Source: Allobosea caraganae
Lineage (GTDB): Bacteria; Pseudomonadota; Alphaproteobacteria; Rhizobiales; Beijerinckiaceae
Length of the DNA: 64,000 bases
NCBI RefSeq assembly: GCF_003351345.1
Contig: NZ_QQTO01000033.1
Span: forward strand, 248,001-312,000
Reading direction: 5' to 3'
Part shown: positions 54,116 to 63,364 of the stretch, piece after piece
Numbering within the stretch: the stretch's first letter is position 1
Layout: each line of letters begins with the position of its first letter
Program-made: the position numbers and the translations under genes
Notes under the pieces: model-generated
Database searches by the model: none
Told to the model about the DNA's origin: nothing
Seen by the model: the letters and a program-made list of their open reading frames with translations, nothing else

Positions 54116-56037
54116 GTCGCCGACCCCTGTGCGTGGGGGAGGCCGCCCGGGACCGTGATCGGACGGGCGAGCCTGGCCTGCGCGGTCAGGCGGATGCCGG
54201 CATTGGCGGCGCCATAGCCGCGATAGCCGTCGCGCTGGATGATCTCGAAGAAGAAGCCACCATCGAGCGTCGCCGTATAGGCCTGCCGGAAGGTGCCGTG
54301 CGCGTCCTGATCGTAGAGGATGTCGAGCGCCTTCAGCGCGGCGATCTCGGCATGGTCGAGATCGGCCCGGGCTTCGAGGTCGTCATAGTAGTTCTCGGGG
54401 ATCGGCAGCATCGCCACGCCATTGGCGGCGAGCCGCGCCACCGTGGCGCGGATGTCTTTCGTCGCCAGCGCGATATGCTGCACGCCCGAGCCGAAGAAGT
54501 CGGTGACGAAGCGCGCCGACATGGTGCGGTGGCTCTGCGAGCCGTTGAGGACAAGGCGCAGGCCGCTGCCCGGCGCCGCGCCGACGCCGCTCTCGACGAC
54601 CTGGCTCTGGACCACGCCACCGGGATCGATCACCGCCTGGCTCGGCGTTTTCCCGGCATCGAACAGCGAGGTGTAGAATAGCAGCCAGGTCAGCATCTCC
54701 TCGTACTGCATGGTCTGCGAGATGTGGTCGACCGCGATCAGCCCGGCCGCTTGCTCGCTTTCGCCCGTCGGCACGAAATCGACCTCCGACCAGCGTCCGA
54801 GCGCCGAGCCGCCGTCGAGGAAATAGACGAGGCTGCCGCCGACGCCGCGGACGGCGGGAATGTCGAGCTCGCCCGGTCCCACCGCGCCGGCATGCGGCAC
54901 GTCGAGCAGCGCCTTGGCCCGCTGCGTCGCGGCCCGCGCGTCGGGGACGCGCAGGGCGATGGCGCAGACCGAGGAGCCATGGGTGATCTGGTAGCTATGG
55001 GCAAAGCCGTCCTCGTCGCTGTTCAGGATGATGCGGATGTCGCCCTGCCGCCAGAGGTCGACGTCCTTGGAGCGATGCGAGCCGGTCCTGGTAAAGCCGA
55101 GCGCGCGCAGCAGGCGCTCGAACCCGCCCTTCTCGCTTTCGACGACGGCGAATTCGATGAACTCGACCGCTTCGACGGGAGCCGGCGGCGGCATGGCCGG
55201 CGCGCCCGGCATCGGCTTGCCGACCTGGCGCGCCGTCTCGTCGAGCAGCCAGAGCAGCGAGCGGTGGCCGTCGAGCGCGACCGAGCGGGCCGAGCCGGCG
55301 CGGAAGCGGTCGTTGAAGATCTCCAGCGACAGGTAGCTGTCGAAGCCAGTCGAAACCAGCGCCTTCATGAAGTCGGGCAGGGCGAACTCACCCTGGCCGG
55401 GCAGGCAGCGCCAGTGCCGGCTCCAGGAGAGATGGTCCATCTGCAGCAGGGGCGCGTCGGCCATCTGCACCATGAAGATGCGGTCGCGCGGGATCGTGCC
55501 GATGGTCGCGAGGTCGAGCCCGCGCGACATGATGTGGAAGCTGTCGAGGACGATGCCGACCTGGGGATGGTTGGCGCGGCGCACGATCTCCCAGGCGTCG
55601 CGGTAGTCGTAGACGTGCCGGCCCCAGGCCAGCGCCTCGTAGCCGACGCGCAGGCCGCGCTTGGCCGCCCGCTCGCCGAGCTCGGCGAAATCGGCGGCGA
55701 GCCGGTCGATGCCGCTGAGCGCCTCGGGCGAGACGCTGGAGCAGACGAAGAGCAGGTCGGTGCCCAGTTCCTGCAGCAGGTCGAACTTGCGCTCGGCCCG
55801 GTCGAAGGTGCGCGCCCGCCTCGCGTCCGGCATGCCCTCGAAATCGCGGAAGGGCTGGCAGGTGACGATGGTCAGGCCGAGGTCGGCGCAGATGCGCCTG
55901 ACATCGGCCGGCGAGCCGGGAAAGGCGATGAGGTCGTTCTCGAAGATCTCGACCGCGGTGAAACCGGCCGCGGCGATGGCTTCGAGCTTCTCCTGGAGCG
56001 TTCCGGAGACGCAGACGGTGGCGATCGACGGGATCAT
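54112..56037 (-). CDS. quiC: 3-dehydroshikimate dehydratase / HPPD-like fusion
   Basis: 641 residues. The N-terminal ~280 residues are an AP-endonuclease-2-type TIM barrel (GFTAVEIFENDL, VCSSVSPEALSG, GYEALAWGRHV, LSLEIFNDRF) as in QuiC-type 3-dehydroshikimate dehydratases, which make protocatechuate. The C-terminal ~340 residues are a glyoxalase/4-hydroxyphenylpyruvate-dioxygenase-like double VOC domain (VDHISQTMQYEEM, HIALATKDI, FFFEIIQRDGY with the metal-binding Glu). This fusion is a known family type. AGGAG precedes the start. It lies between the shikimate-dehydrogenase-family and BKACE genes and probably links shikimate/quinate to the beta-ketoadipate route. Confidence 0.87.
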   Translation of the reverse strand: MIPSIATVCVSGTLQEKLEAIAAAGFTAVEIFENDLIAFPGSPADVRRICADLGLTIVTCQPFRDFEGMPDARRARTFDRAERKFDLLQELGTDLLFVCSSVSPEALSGIDRLAADFAELGERAAKRGLRVGYEALAWGRHVYDYRDAWEIVRRANHPQVGIVLDSFHIMSRGLDLATIGTIPRDRIFMVQMADAPLLQMDHLSWSRHWRCLPGQGEFALPDFMKALVSTGFDSYLSLEIFNDRFRAGSARSVALDGHRSLLWLLDETARQVGKPMPGAPAMPPPAPVEAVEFIEFAVVESEKGGFERLLRALGFTRTGSHRSKDVDLWRQGDIRIILNSDEDGFAHSYQITHGSSVCAIALRVPDARAATQRAKALLDVPHAGAVGPGELDIPAVRGVGGSLVYFLDGGSALGRWSEVDFVPTGESEQAAGLIAVDHISQTMQYEEMLTWLLFYTSLFDAGKTPSQAVIDPGGVVQSQVVESGVGAAPGSGLRLVLNGSQSHRTMSARFVTDFFGSGVQHIALATKDIRATVARLAANGVAMLPIPENYYDDLEARADLDHAEIAALKALDILYDQDAHGTFRQAYTATLDGGFFFEIIQRDGYRGYGAANAGIRLTAQARLARPITVPGGLPHAQGSAT

Positions 56038-56048
56038 GCGCGCATCTC

Positions 56049-56882
56049 CTAATAGCTGACCCGCGCGACTGCGCGGAGCTCGTCAGGCGTGGTCGTCGGG
56101 AAGCCGAAGAACTCGAGATAGGCCGGGATCTGCTCGAAGAGCATGTCGGCGCCGATCTGGAACTCGCAGCCGCGCGCGCGGACCGCATCGAGGAACGGGG
56201 TGACTTCCTGCGCCATCACAACCTCGCCGACGAATGTCGTCGGCGCGATCCGGCTGACGTCCATCGGGAGCGGGTCGCCCGCCTTCATGCCGAGCGGGGT
56301 TGCGTTGACGACGATATCGAAGCCGCTCGGGTCCGCGGAGCCGGTCGTGACCTGGAGCAGCGGATAGTGCAGGTGCAAGCGCTCGGCGAGGCCGATGGCC
56401 AGCGGGGCGTAGGCGTCGAACAGCGCAAGCTCTGCGACGGCAGCCTTGGCCAGAGACGCGGCGATGGCGGAGCCGACGCCGCCGCAGCCGACCACGAGCA
56501 CCCGGGCGCCGGCGAGCTTGCGGCCCTTGCGCAGGACGCCGCGCACGAAGCCCTCGCCGTCGAACATGTCGCCGACCAGCTTGCCGTCCGGCCCCAGGCG
56601 CACGGCGTTGCAGGAACCCGCCACCTTCGCCGTCGTCAGCACCTCGTCGAGCAGCGAGATGGTCGTCACCTTGTGCGGCATGGTGACGAGCGCGCCGTGG
56701 ATGTTGGAGAGCTTGAAGACCAGCTTCAGGAACCGGACATAGTCCTCCGCCTTGCAGCCCATCGGCACCACGACGGCGTCGATGCCGTGCTTCTCGAAAT
56801 AGGGGTTGTAGATCATCGGAGCCTTGAACGCCTCGGTCGGGTAGCCGAGATGGACGATGAGCTTGGTGGTGCCGCGGATCAT
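56049..56882 (-). CDS. Shikimate/quinate dehydrogenase-family oxidoreductase
   Basis: 277 residues. Substrate site GALVTMPHKVTTI with the conserved Lys, GSCNAVRLGPDGKLVGDMFD, and the Rossmann motif VLVVGCGGVGSAIAASLA are present, followed by VNATPLGMKAGD. The catalytic Lys and Asp pair is intact. Neighbouring 3-dehydroshikimate dehydratase and type II dehydroquinase suggest a catabolic role, oxidising shikimate or quinate rather than making shikimate. It is 11 bp from the dehydratase gene. Confidence 0.86.
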   Translation of the reverse strand: MIRGTTKLIVHLGYPTEAFKAPMIYNPYFEKHGIDAVVVPMGCKAEDYVRFLKLVFKLSNIHGALVTMPHKVTTISLLDEVLTTAKVAGSCNAVRLGPDGKLVGDMFDGEGFVRGVLRKGRKLAGARVLVVGCGGVGSAIAASLAKAAVAELALFDAYAPLAIGLAERLHLHYPLLQVTTGSADPSGFDIVVNATPLGMKAGDPLPMDVSRIAPTTFVGEVVMAQEVTPFLDAVRARGCEFQIGADMLFEQIPAYLEFFGFPTTTPDELRAVARVSY

Positions 56883-56912
56883 GGCGAACGCGCTTTCGAA
56901 TTGCCGGCTGCC

Positions 56913-57935
56913 CTAGGCGCCCACGCGCACGGCGGCGCCGGAGCGGGCGCTTGCGAGGATCGCGTCCAGCGTCAGCGCGATGTCGATGGATTCCGCCGGC
57001 GTCGCGCCGGTCCATTGTTCGGGGCCGTGCCGCAGGAGCCGCTCGAACGACTCCGCCTCGGCCCGGAAGCCGTTGCCGGGTGCGACCTCGACGATCTCCG
57101 GGGCGACCAGGTTGGTCGTGCCGCGCCGCACCGTCAGGATTGGCGGCCCGCCCACCGGCGGATGGTTGAGATAGGTCGTCTCGATCGTGCCGCCATCGCC
57201 CGCGATCAGCGCATGACGATGAAACGCCGTGGCGAAGCTGGCGGAAATCTGCGCCAATGCGCCGCCTGGGAACTCCAGCGTCGCGACCGTGCTCAGATCG
57301 ACGCCGGTCTCGCTCCAGCGCGCCGTCGCGCTGACCCGCTCCGGCCGCTCGCCGGCGGCGAGGAGCGCGAGGCTGACCGCATAGCTGCCGGCATCGAGCA
57401 GCGCACCGCCGCCGACATCGGGCCTCAGGCGGATATTGTTCGGGTCGGAGAAGGTGATGCCGAAGCTGGAGCGGATCAGCTGGACCTTGCCGATCGCGCC
57501 TGCGGCCAGCAATTCGCGCAGCTTCAGCGTCTGCGGTTGGGCGCGATAGGGATAGGCCTCGACCAGATGACGGCCGAGGCGCTTCGCGGCTGCGAACATG
57601 GCGCGGGCATCAGAAGCGCTGGTCGCGAGCGGCTTCTCGCACAGCACGTGCTTGCCCGCCTCCATGGCGCGGATCGACCATTCGGCGTGGAGCGAGTTCG
57701 GCAGCGGATTGTAGATGGCGTCGATCGCCGGGTCGGCCAGCAGGGCCTCGTAAGAGCCATGGAAGCGCGGGATGCCGCACTCCCCAGCGAAGCTCTCGGC
57801 CTTCGCCGCATCACGGCTGGCGACGGCCGCGACCTTCACGGTCGTCGACGGCGCGACGCCGCTGGTGAAGGCGCGGGCGATATTCGCCGCGCCGAGGATG
57901 CCGAGTTGAAGCGGCCTTCTTTCCACGTCACCCAT
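56913..57935 (-). CDS. Gfo/Idh/MocA-family NAD(P)-dependent oxidoreductase
   Basis: 340 residues, start at 57935 with GGAG upstream; the frame extends to 57992 without a better site. The N-terminal Rossmann motif LGILGAANIARAF, the AIYNPLPNSLHAEW segment and the EKPLATSASDA catalytic Lys motif are seen, then the C-terminal beta-sheet domain (DVGGGALLDAGSYAVS). The family acts on sugars, cyclitols or related polyols; with quinate-type neighbours a cyclitol or quinate-like substrate fits (inference). It is 30 bp upstream of the shikimate dehydrogenase family gene. Confidence 0.87.
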   Translation of the reverse strand: MGDVERRPLQLGILGAANIARAFTSGVAPSTTVKVAAVASRDAAKAESFAGECGIPRFHGSYEALLADPAIDAIYNPLPNSLHAEWSIRAMEAGKHVLCEKPLATSASDARAMFAAAKRLGRHLVEAYPYRAQPQTLKLRELLAAGAIGKVQLIRSSFGITFSDPNNIRLRPDVGGGALLDAGSYAVSLALLAAGERPERVSATARWSETGVDLSTVATLEFPGGALAQISASFATAFHRHALIAGDGGTIETTYLNHPPVGGPPILTVRRGTTNLVAPEIVEVAPGNGFRAEAESFERLLRHGPEQWTGATPAESIDIALTLDAILASARSGAAVRVGA

Positions 57936-57995
57936 TTCGGTCTCCTCGACGACTTGCCTGTCAGGCGGTTGGAGCGGCAGCGCTGCTTGCAATAC

Positions 57996-58769
57996 TCAAT
58001 GCTTGCGGAGGATCTCACCCAGGAACTGCCGGGTGCGCTCGTGCCGGGGCGCCGTGAAGAACTCGGCCGGCGGCGCTTCCTCCACGATCGCGCCGCTCGC
58101 CATGAAGATCACGCGGTCGGCGACCTGGCGGGCAAAGCCCATCTCGTGGGTGACGCAGATCATCGTTATGCCCTCCTCGGCCAGGCCGATCATGGTGTCG
58201 AGCACCTCCTTGACCATCTCCGGGTCGAGCGCGGAAGTCGGCTCGTCGAACAGCATGATCTTGGGCTGCATGCAGAGCGCGCGGGCGATCGCCACCCGCT
58301 GCTGCTGGCCGCCGGAGAGCTGGGCCGGATATTTCTCCGCCTGTTCCAGGATCTTCACGCGGGCCAGCAGCCGGCGGGCGGTCGCCTCGGCCTCCGCCTT
58401 GCTGGCGCGCAGCGAGCGCATCGGCGCCAGCATGCAGTTGTCGAGAACTGTCATGTGCGGGAACAGGTTGAAGTGCTGGAACACCATGCCGACCTCGCGA
58501 CGGATCGCGTCGATCGTCTTGGCCCTGTCGCCGAGAAGGATGCCGTCGACGCGGATCTCGCCCTTCTGATAGGCCTCGAGATGGTTGATGCAGCGGATCA
58601 GCGTCGATTTGCCGGAGCCCGACGGCCCGCACAGGACGATCTTCTCGCCTGTGCGGACCGACAGGTTGATGTCAGTCAGAGCCTTGAAGTCGCCATACCA
58701 TTTCTCGACGCCGGCCATGCTGATCATGGCGCCGTCCGCTGCTTGCGCATGCGAGGATTGGCTTGTCAT
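57996..58769 (-). CDS. Polar amino acid-type ABC transporter ATPase (GlnQ/HisP-like)
   Basis: 257 residues with start at 58769 (GGAG about 9 bp upstream). Walker [14 protein letters not shown], signature [15 protein letters not shown], Walker [16 protein letters not shown] and H-loop [13 protein letters not shown] are diagnostic of the PAAT family. It energises the permease pair encoded upstream in the operon. Such transporters also import opines and organic acids; in this operon a shikimate- or quinate-like cargo is conceivable. Confidence 0.9.
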   Translation of the reverse strand: MTSQSSHAQAADGAMISMAGVEKWYGDFKALTDINLSVRTGEKIVLCGPSGSGKSTLIRCINHLEAYQKGEIRVDGILLGDRAKTIDAIRREVGMVFQHFNLFPHMTVLDNCMLAPMRSLRASKAEAEATARRLLARVKILEQAEKYPAQLSGGQQQRVAIARALCMQPKIMLFDEPTSALDPEMVKEVLDTMIGLAEEGITMICVTHEMGFARQVADRVIFMASGAIVEEAPPAEFFTAPRHERTRQFLGEILRKH

Positions 58770-58795
58770 CTCAGGGCTCCGATCCATTCTGCCGC

Positions 58796-59638
58796 TCAGC
58801 TGGCGGTGAAGGCGATGCCTTCGAGGCTGTCGGGGAACTTGTGGACGGGGACCTTCATCCACTTGTCGTAGATCTTCTGCAGCTCGCCATTGGCCTTGAT
58901 CTTGTCGACGAAGGTGTTGATCGCGGCGTTGATCTCCTTCTCGCCGAGGCGGGTGCAGGCGCCGTTGTAGAGGTTCTGGAATTCGAGCTTGTTCTCGAAC
59001 TCGCCCGGGCGGGCCTGCTCGATGCGCTGCATGTAGAAGATATTGCCGCCGAGCGCCTGGACCTGGCCGGAGACCAGCGCCTGGATGCTCGGCGCATCGC
59101 CGTCATAACGCCGGATCGTCGTGGTGGAGGGCGCGTTCTTGGTCACCTGCGTGTCCTGCGCCGCGCCCTTGGCGACGCCGATGGTGAACTTGCCCATGTC
59201 CTCGTTGGTCTTGATCGTGTCCTTCTTCGGACCGATCAGCACGATCGTGTTGGCGACATAGGGCTTGGAGAACTGCACCGCCTTGGCGCGCTCGGGCAGC
59301 ATGGCCATGGTCGCGAACAGCACGTCGACGCGGCCCGTGGTCAGCGCCGGGATGCGGTTGTTGACCTCGAGCGGCACGAACTCGACAGGCACGCCGAGCT
59401 CCTTGCCGAACAGCGTCGCGATATCGGCGTCCAAACCGTCCTGCTTGCCGCCGCTGGTGACGAAACCCCAGGGCGGGTTGTCGCCCTGGATCCCGACGAC
59501 GAGCTTGCCCTTCGCCTTGATCTCGGCCGGCGTGATCGCGAATGCGGAGTGCGAGAGCAGCGCCGGCGCGGCGAGCGCAAGCGCGCCTCCGAGCAGCAGG
59601 TGGCGGCGGCTGGGCAGTCCCTTGGCTTGCTTCTTCAT
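58796..59638 (-). CDS. Polar amino acid-type ABC transporter binding protein
   Basis: 280 residues, family 3 solute-binding protein. The N-terminus [20 protein letters not shown] is a twin-arginine-like leader with cleavage near residue 34. The binding core has [35 protein letters not shown] and a [18 protein letters not shown] segment. It lies between the ATPase gene and the second permease gene. The ligand cannot be read from sequence. Confidence 0.88.
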   Translation of the reverse strand: MKKQAKGLPSRRHLLLGGALALAAPALLSHSAFAITPAEIKAKGKLVVGIQGDNPPWGFVTSGGKQDGLDADIATLFGKELGVPVEFVPLEVNNRIPALTTGRVDVLFATMAMLPERAKAVQFSKPYVANTIVLIGPKKDTIKTNEDMGKFTIGVAKGAAQDTQVTKNAPSTTTIRRYDGDAPSIQALVSGQVQALGGNIFYMQRIEQARPGEFENKLEFQNLYNGACTRLGEKEINAAINTFVDKIKANGELQKIYDKWMKVPVHKFPDSLEGIAFTAS

Positions 59639-59692
59639 GATCTCTCTCCCTCGGTTGAAATGGCCTTGAGGCCTTGGTGATTGGGTAAGGCG

Positions 59693-60334
59693 CTAGCGTG
59701 TGGTCGCAGCGAACTGGCGCTCCAGCCGGGCGCCATAGAGCGAGAGCGGCCAGCACATGATGAAGTAGAGGACGCCGACGATCCCGAAGACGAGCAGCGG
59801 CGCGAATATCTGGTTCGAGATGATGTTTCCGGCCCTGGTCAGCTCGGTGAAGCCGACGATGGCGGCGAGCGACGTGCCCTTGATCAGCTGGACGAGGAAG
59901 CCGATGGTCGCGGGCAGCGAGATGCGGATCGCCTGCGGCAGGATGACGTCCTTCATCCGCGAGACGTAGTTCAGGCTCAGCGCCTTGGCGGCCTCGGTCT
60001 GGCCCTTCGGCACCGCCTCGATCGAGCCGCGCCAGATCTCGCCGAGATAGGCGCTGGCATGCAGCGTGAAGCCGATCGACACCGCGACCCAGGCGTCGAG
60101 CTTGAGCCCGATCAGGGCCAGCCCGTAGTAGACGACGAAGAGCTGCATCAAGAGCGGCGTGCCCTGGAACAGCGCGATGTAGCCCGCCGTCACGCGCTCC
60201 AGCAGCGGCATCTCCGATGTCCGAGCCAGCGCGACGGCGAGCCCGGCGATGCCGCCGCCGAGGAAGCCGACGGCCGACAGGGCCACGGTCCATTTCAGGC
60301 CGGCGAGGAGGAAGAGGAATTCGTCTGAGCCCAT
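59693..60334 (-). CDS. Polar amino acid-type ABC permease 2 (HisM/GlnP-like)
   Basis: 213 residues with about five TM helices. The family N-terminus FLLAGLKWTVALSAVGFLGG and the coupling loop SIEAVPKGQTEAAKALSLNY (EAA-type) are seen. It pairs with the permease encoded 10 bp upstream. Together with the binding protein and ATPase it forms a complete importer. Confidence 0.9.
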   Translation of the reverse strand: MGSDEFLFLLAGLKWTVALSAVGFLGGGIAGLAVALARTSEMPLLERVTAGYIALFQGTPLLMQLFVVYYGLALIGLKLDAWVAVSIGFTLHASAYLGEIWRGSIEAVPKGQTEAAKALSLNYVSRMKDVILPQAIRISLPATIGFLVQLIKGTSLAAIVGFTELTRAGNIISNQIFAPLLVFGIVGVLYFIMCWPLSLYGARLERQFAATTR

Positions 60335-60344
60335 GACGCCCTCC

Positions 60345-61013
60345 TCACTTGACCGGATAGCTGAAATAGCGCGTCGAGATCATCCCGAAGAAGCGCATCA
60401 TCAGCCAGGAGATGACGAGGTAGAACACGGTCACGACGCCGTAGACCTCGAAGCTGCGGAAGCTCGAGGTCTCGATCTGCTGAGCCACCGAGGTCAGCTC
60501 GTAGGCCGAGATCGCCGAGGCGATGCTGGTCGTCAGGGTCAGCAGCACGAACTGGCTGGTCAACGACGGAAAGATCGCCCGCAGCGCCGGCTTCAGCACG
60601 ATCAGCCGGAAGACCTGCGCCTTGTGCAGGCCGAGTGCGAGGCCCGCCTCGATCTGCCCCTTGCCGATCGACTGGACGCCGCCGCGGATGATCTCGATCG
60701 CATAGGCGCCGCCATTGATGCCGAGCGCGATGATCGCGGTGGGCGTCGGGTCGAGCCTGAGGCCAGCCAGCGGCAGCGCGAAATAGATGAAGTAGATCTG
60801 CACCAGGAACGGCGTGTTGCGGATCACCTCGACGAAGGACTTGATGAACCAGCGCACCGGCGCGATGCGGGAATCGCGCAGCATCACGCCGCCAATGCCG
60901 ATGATGATGGCGAGGACCATGCCGCCCAGCGCCAGCGCGAACGTGCCGAGGCAAGCGATGAGCAGGCTTGGCAGCCCGTCCAGTACCGGCGTGAAGTCGA
61001 GCTTGTAGTTCAT
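60345..61013 (-). CDS. Polar amino acid-type ABC permease 1 (HisQ/GlnP-like)
   Basis: 222 residues with about five TM helices. Seen: YKLDFTPVLDGLPSLLIACL start, FIKSFVEVIRNTPFLVQIYF and the coupling loop GVQSIGKGQIEAGLALGLHK. AGGGA lies about 8 bp before the start. It is the first gene of the eight-gene leftward operon, whose promoter must lie in the 244-bp divergent region shared with the TetR gene. Confidence 0.9.
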   Translation of the reverse strand: MNYKLDFTPVLDGLPSLLIACLGTFALALGGMVLAIIIGIGGVMLRDSRIAPVRWFIKSFVEVIRNTPFLVQIYFIYFALPLAGLRLDPTPTAIIALGINGGAYAIEIIRGGVQSIGKGQIEAGLALGLHKAQVFRLIVLKPALRAIFPSLTSQFVLLTLTTSIASAISAYELTSVAQQIETSSFRSFEVYGVVTVFYLVISWLMMRFFGMISTRYFSYPVK

Positions 61014-61055
61014 GGCGTTTCCCTGAACGGCCGACCTTCTGGCTGGGTCGGTCCA

Positions 61056-61115
61056 AGTCCCGTCATTGCTAGTCCCGTCTCGGCAAGTCCCGTCTCGGCA
61101 AGTCCCGTTTCGGCA
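61056..61115. repeat. 15-bp tandem repeat array in the divergent promoter region
   Basis: Four consecutive 15-bp units starting at 61056, 61071, 61086 and 61101, consensus AGTCCCGTCTCGGCA. Units 2 and 3 are identical, unit 4 differs at one base, and unit 1 is diverged in its second half. The array is 43 bp upstream of the first permease start, in its presumed 5' leader or promoter. Confidence 0.85.
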
Positions 61116-61183
61116 GCGGCGCCCCGTCTTGGACGCTTTGATCGCGATCGGCAGAAGAGGTTGCGCGAGCGCTGATCGATGTT

Positions 61184-61205
61184 AATTGTACGAACTGGTT
61201 CAATT
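61184..61205. promoter_or_regulatory. Candidate TetR operator
   Basis: The 22-bp imperfect palindrome AATTGTACGAACTGGTTCAA plus TT matches its complement at 8 of 11 positions, in an AT-rich stretch between the divergent TetR gene and the ABC operon. TetR regulators commonly bind such sites in the shared promoter. No binding evidence can be seen beyond symmetry and position. Confidence 0.35.
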
Positions 61206-61257
61206 GGTCAAGTCAAATTAACTGCATGGTCCATTTCCCATCGCTCCCGATGGAACG

Positions 61258-61953
61258 ATGGCCGCGGCCGGAAGGTTCGACATGGAAGAGATGACTCCGG
61301 CCAAGCCCCGCGGGGCAGGCGGCAGGAAGGCGGCGAGCTGGACCCAGGATCCCGAGGGCGTCCGGCGCAACATCCTTGCGGTCGCGCGCGCCGAGTTCGT
61401 CGAGAACGGGCTGAGCGGCGCGCGGGTCGATGAGATCGCGGCCAAGACCTCGACCAGCAAGCGCATGATCTACTATTATTTCGGCGACAAGGAGGGGCTC
61501 TACCGCGCCGTCCTCGAAGAGATGTACGCCCGCATCCGCAATTTCGAGCGCAGCCTCGATCTGGCAGTGCTGCCGCCGCGCGAGGCGATCGCGACGCTGG
61601 CGGGCTTCACCTTCGACTACCACGCCGACAACCCGGACTTCGTCCGGCTCGTCATGGTCGAGAACATCCACCATGCCCGGCACCTGGAGAACTCGGCCAA
61701 GATCGGCGAGCTCAACCTCTCCGTGATCGACATGATCCGCGAGATCTACGAGCGCGGCCGGCGCGAAGGCGCGTTCCGCGAGGGGCTCGACCCGATCGAC
61801 ATCCACCTGACGATCAGCGCGCTCAGCTTCTACAACGTCTCCAATCGGGCGAGCATCCGGCAGGTCTTCGGGCATGACATGGGCGCGCCGGGCGCCCGCG
61901 AGCGCCGGCGGGCGAGCACCATCGACACGGTGCTGCGCATGCTCGCCAGTTGA
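61258..61953 (+). CDS. TetR-family transcriptional regulator
   Basis: 231 residues. The TetR helix-turn-helix is seen in GARVDEIAAKTSTSKRMIYY followed by YFGDKEGLYRAVLEEMY. The C-terminal domain (TLAGFTFDYHADNPDFVRLV) is of the TetR_C type found near aromatic and acid catabolic genes. The start could be 61258 or the ATG at 61282, which has GGAAGG about 10 bp upstream. It is divergent from the transporter-shikimate operon and most likely represses it until an aromatic or cyclohexane acid is present (inference). Confidence 0.87.
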   Translation: MAAAGRFDMEEMTPAKPRGAGGRKAASWTQDPEGVRRNILAVARAEFVENGLSGARVDEIAAKTSTSKRMIYYYFGDKEGLYRAVLEEMYARIRNFERSLDLAVLPPREAIATLAGFTFDYHADNPDFVRLVMVENIHHARHLENSAKIGELNLSVIDMIREIYERGRREGAFREGLDPIDIHLTISALSFYNVSNRASIRQVFGHDMGAPGARERRRASTIDTVLRMLAS

Positions 61954-62031
61954 TGGACCCGGCCGCCGGCGCGCCATCGATCTCGTTTCTGCCGGGGCGA
62001 AGAGCGGTTCCATGGCGTGAGTGCGCGGGCC

Positions 62032-62475
62032 TCAGCTTCGCCTGGCCATCCCGGCCATGGCCTGGATGGCCAGCTCGTACCCGGCCGCGCCGAAGCCGAC
62101 GATGATGCCGGTCGCGGTCCGGGAGATCAGCGAGTTGTGGTAGATGCTTTCCCGGGCGTGGACGTTCGAGATGTGCAGCTCGATCTTGGGGCCGTCGAAC
62201 ATCTTCAGCGCATCGAGAAGCGCGACCGAAGTGAAGGTGTAGCCTGCCGGATTGATGATGATGCCGCAGGCCTCGATGCGCGCCTGATGCACGCTCTCCA
62301 CCAGGGCACCCTCGAAATTCGTCTGGCGGAAATCGACCTCGAAGCCGAGCGCCCCGGCCTTGTCCACGCAGCGCTGGCGGATCTCGTCGAGCGTGGTCGT
62401 GCCATAGACGGCCGGCTCGCGCTGGCCCAGCAGGTTAAGGTTCGGGCCGTTGAGAACGTAGATGCGATTGCCCAT
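62032..62475 (-). CDS. aroQ: Type II 3-dehydroquinate dehydratase
   Basis: 147 residues, AroQ fold. Seen: YVLNGPNLNLLGQREPAVYG with the catalytic Arg and Tyr, and HISNVHARESIYHNSLIS with the catalytic His. The conserved NPxAYTHTSVAL motif reads NPAGYTFTSVALLDAL, so the motif His is Phe. AGGAA precedes the start. It converts 3-dehydroquinate to 3-dehydroshikimate, feeding the dehydratase at 54-56 kb, so it is probably the catabolic isozyme. It stands alone between the TetR and GntR genes. Confidence 0.9.
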   Translation of the reverse strand: MGNRIYVLNGPNLNLLGQREPAVYGTTTLDEIRQRCVDKAGALGFEVDFRQTNFEGALVESVHQARIEACGIIINPAGYTFTSVALLDALKMFDGPKIELHISNVHARESIYHNSLISRTATGIIVGFGAAGYELAIQAMAGMARRS

Positions 62476-62652
62476 GCGCGTATTCCTGCCGCCCCAGCCC
62501 AGAGCTGATGATCACATCTGGCCAAAGAGAGATCAACTGATAATATAAAAATCATCTGGTGATATGGATTTGCCCTGACGGGCGCGACCATCCTGCTTTG
62601 TGAAGGCCGCGCCTCGTAGTATCGGTCCCCGCAAAGGTGCGAGTGCAGCAGC

Positions 62653-63342
62653 ATGGCGGACGTGATGACGGATATGGTGGGCGACGAGCTCGCGCCCATC
62701 TCGACGGGCGAACAGGCCTATGAGCGGATCCGCTCGGACATCGTCTTCGGGCGGTTGCGGCCGGGGCAGCGCCTTACCCTGGAAAAGCTGCGCCCGGTCT
62801 ATGGCGTCGGCATCAGCACCCTGCGCGAAATCCTGAGCCGACTTACGCCTGAGGGGCTGGTTACGGCGGAAGGGCAGCGCGGCTTCCAGGTCGCGCCCTG
62901 CTCGGCCGAGGATCTGAAGGAGATCGCTGCGCTGCGCCTGCTGATCGAGAAGGACGCGCTGGTGAAGTCGTTTCAGGCAGGCGACATGGAATGGGAGGGC
63001 CGCGTCGTCGCGGCCCATCACAAGCTGGCGCGGATGGAGGCGAGCCTCCTGGCCGGCGACGATTCCAAGACCCAGCAATGGAAGCGCTACGACTGGGAGT
63101 TCCATCAGGCGCTCGTCTCGGCCTGCGGTTCCAAGGCTTTGCTGGAGCTTCACTCGGGCATCTACGATCGCTACCTGCGCTACCAGATGGTCTTCGTGAT
63201 CTTCCGCGGCCCGGTCGCCGCCGACGAGCACCGGGCCTTGCTGGAATGCGCGCTGAGCCGGGATGCGGCCCAGGCCGACGCGATCCTGGAGCGCCACATC
63301 CATGGCTGCCTCGACTTCGCCTTCCAACACCGCCTCATTTGA
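62653..63342 (+). CDS. GntR-family transcriptional regulator (FCD domain)
   Basis: 229 residues. The N-terminal winged helix has EQAYERIRSDIVFGRLRPGQ and YGVGISTLREILSRLTPEGL, with the usual AEGQRGFQVAP wing. The C-terminal FCD effector domain shows LRLLIEKDALVKS, EFHQALVSACGSKALLELH and the family metal-binding His in RHIHGCLDF. It is divergent from the dehydroquinase gene across 177 bp; the spacer holds ATCATCTGGTGAT near 62553, a possible operator with ATCA/TGAT arms. It probably controls the dehydroquinase or the shikimate operon. Confidence 0.87.
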   Translation: MADVMTDMVGDELAPISTGEQAYERIRSDIVFGRLRPGQRLTLEKLRPVYGVGISTLREILSRLTPEGLVTAEGQRGFQVAPCSAEDLKEIAALRLLIEKDALVKSFQAGDMEWEGRVVAAHHKLARMEASLLAGDDSKTQQWKRYDWEFHQALVSACGSKALLELHSGIYDRYLRYQMVFVIFRGPVAADEHRALLECALSRDAAQADAILERHIHGCLDFAFQHRLI

Positions 63343-63364
63343 CCGTGAGCGGGCTTGGCGTGCC

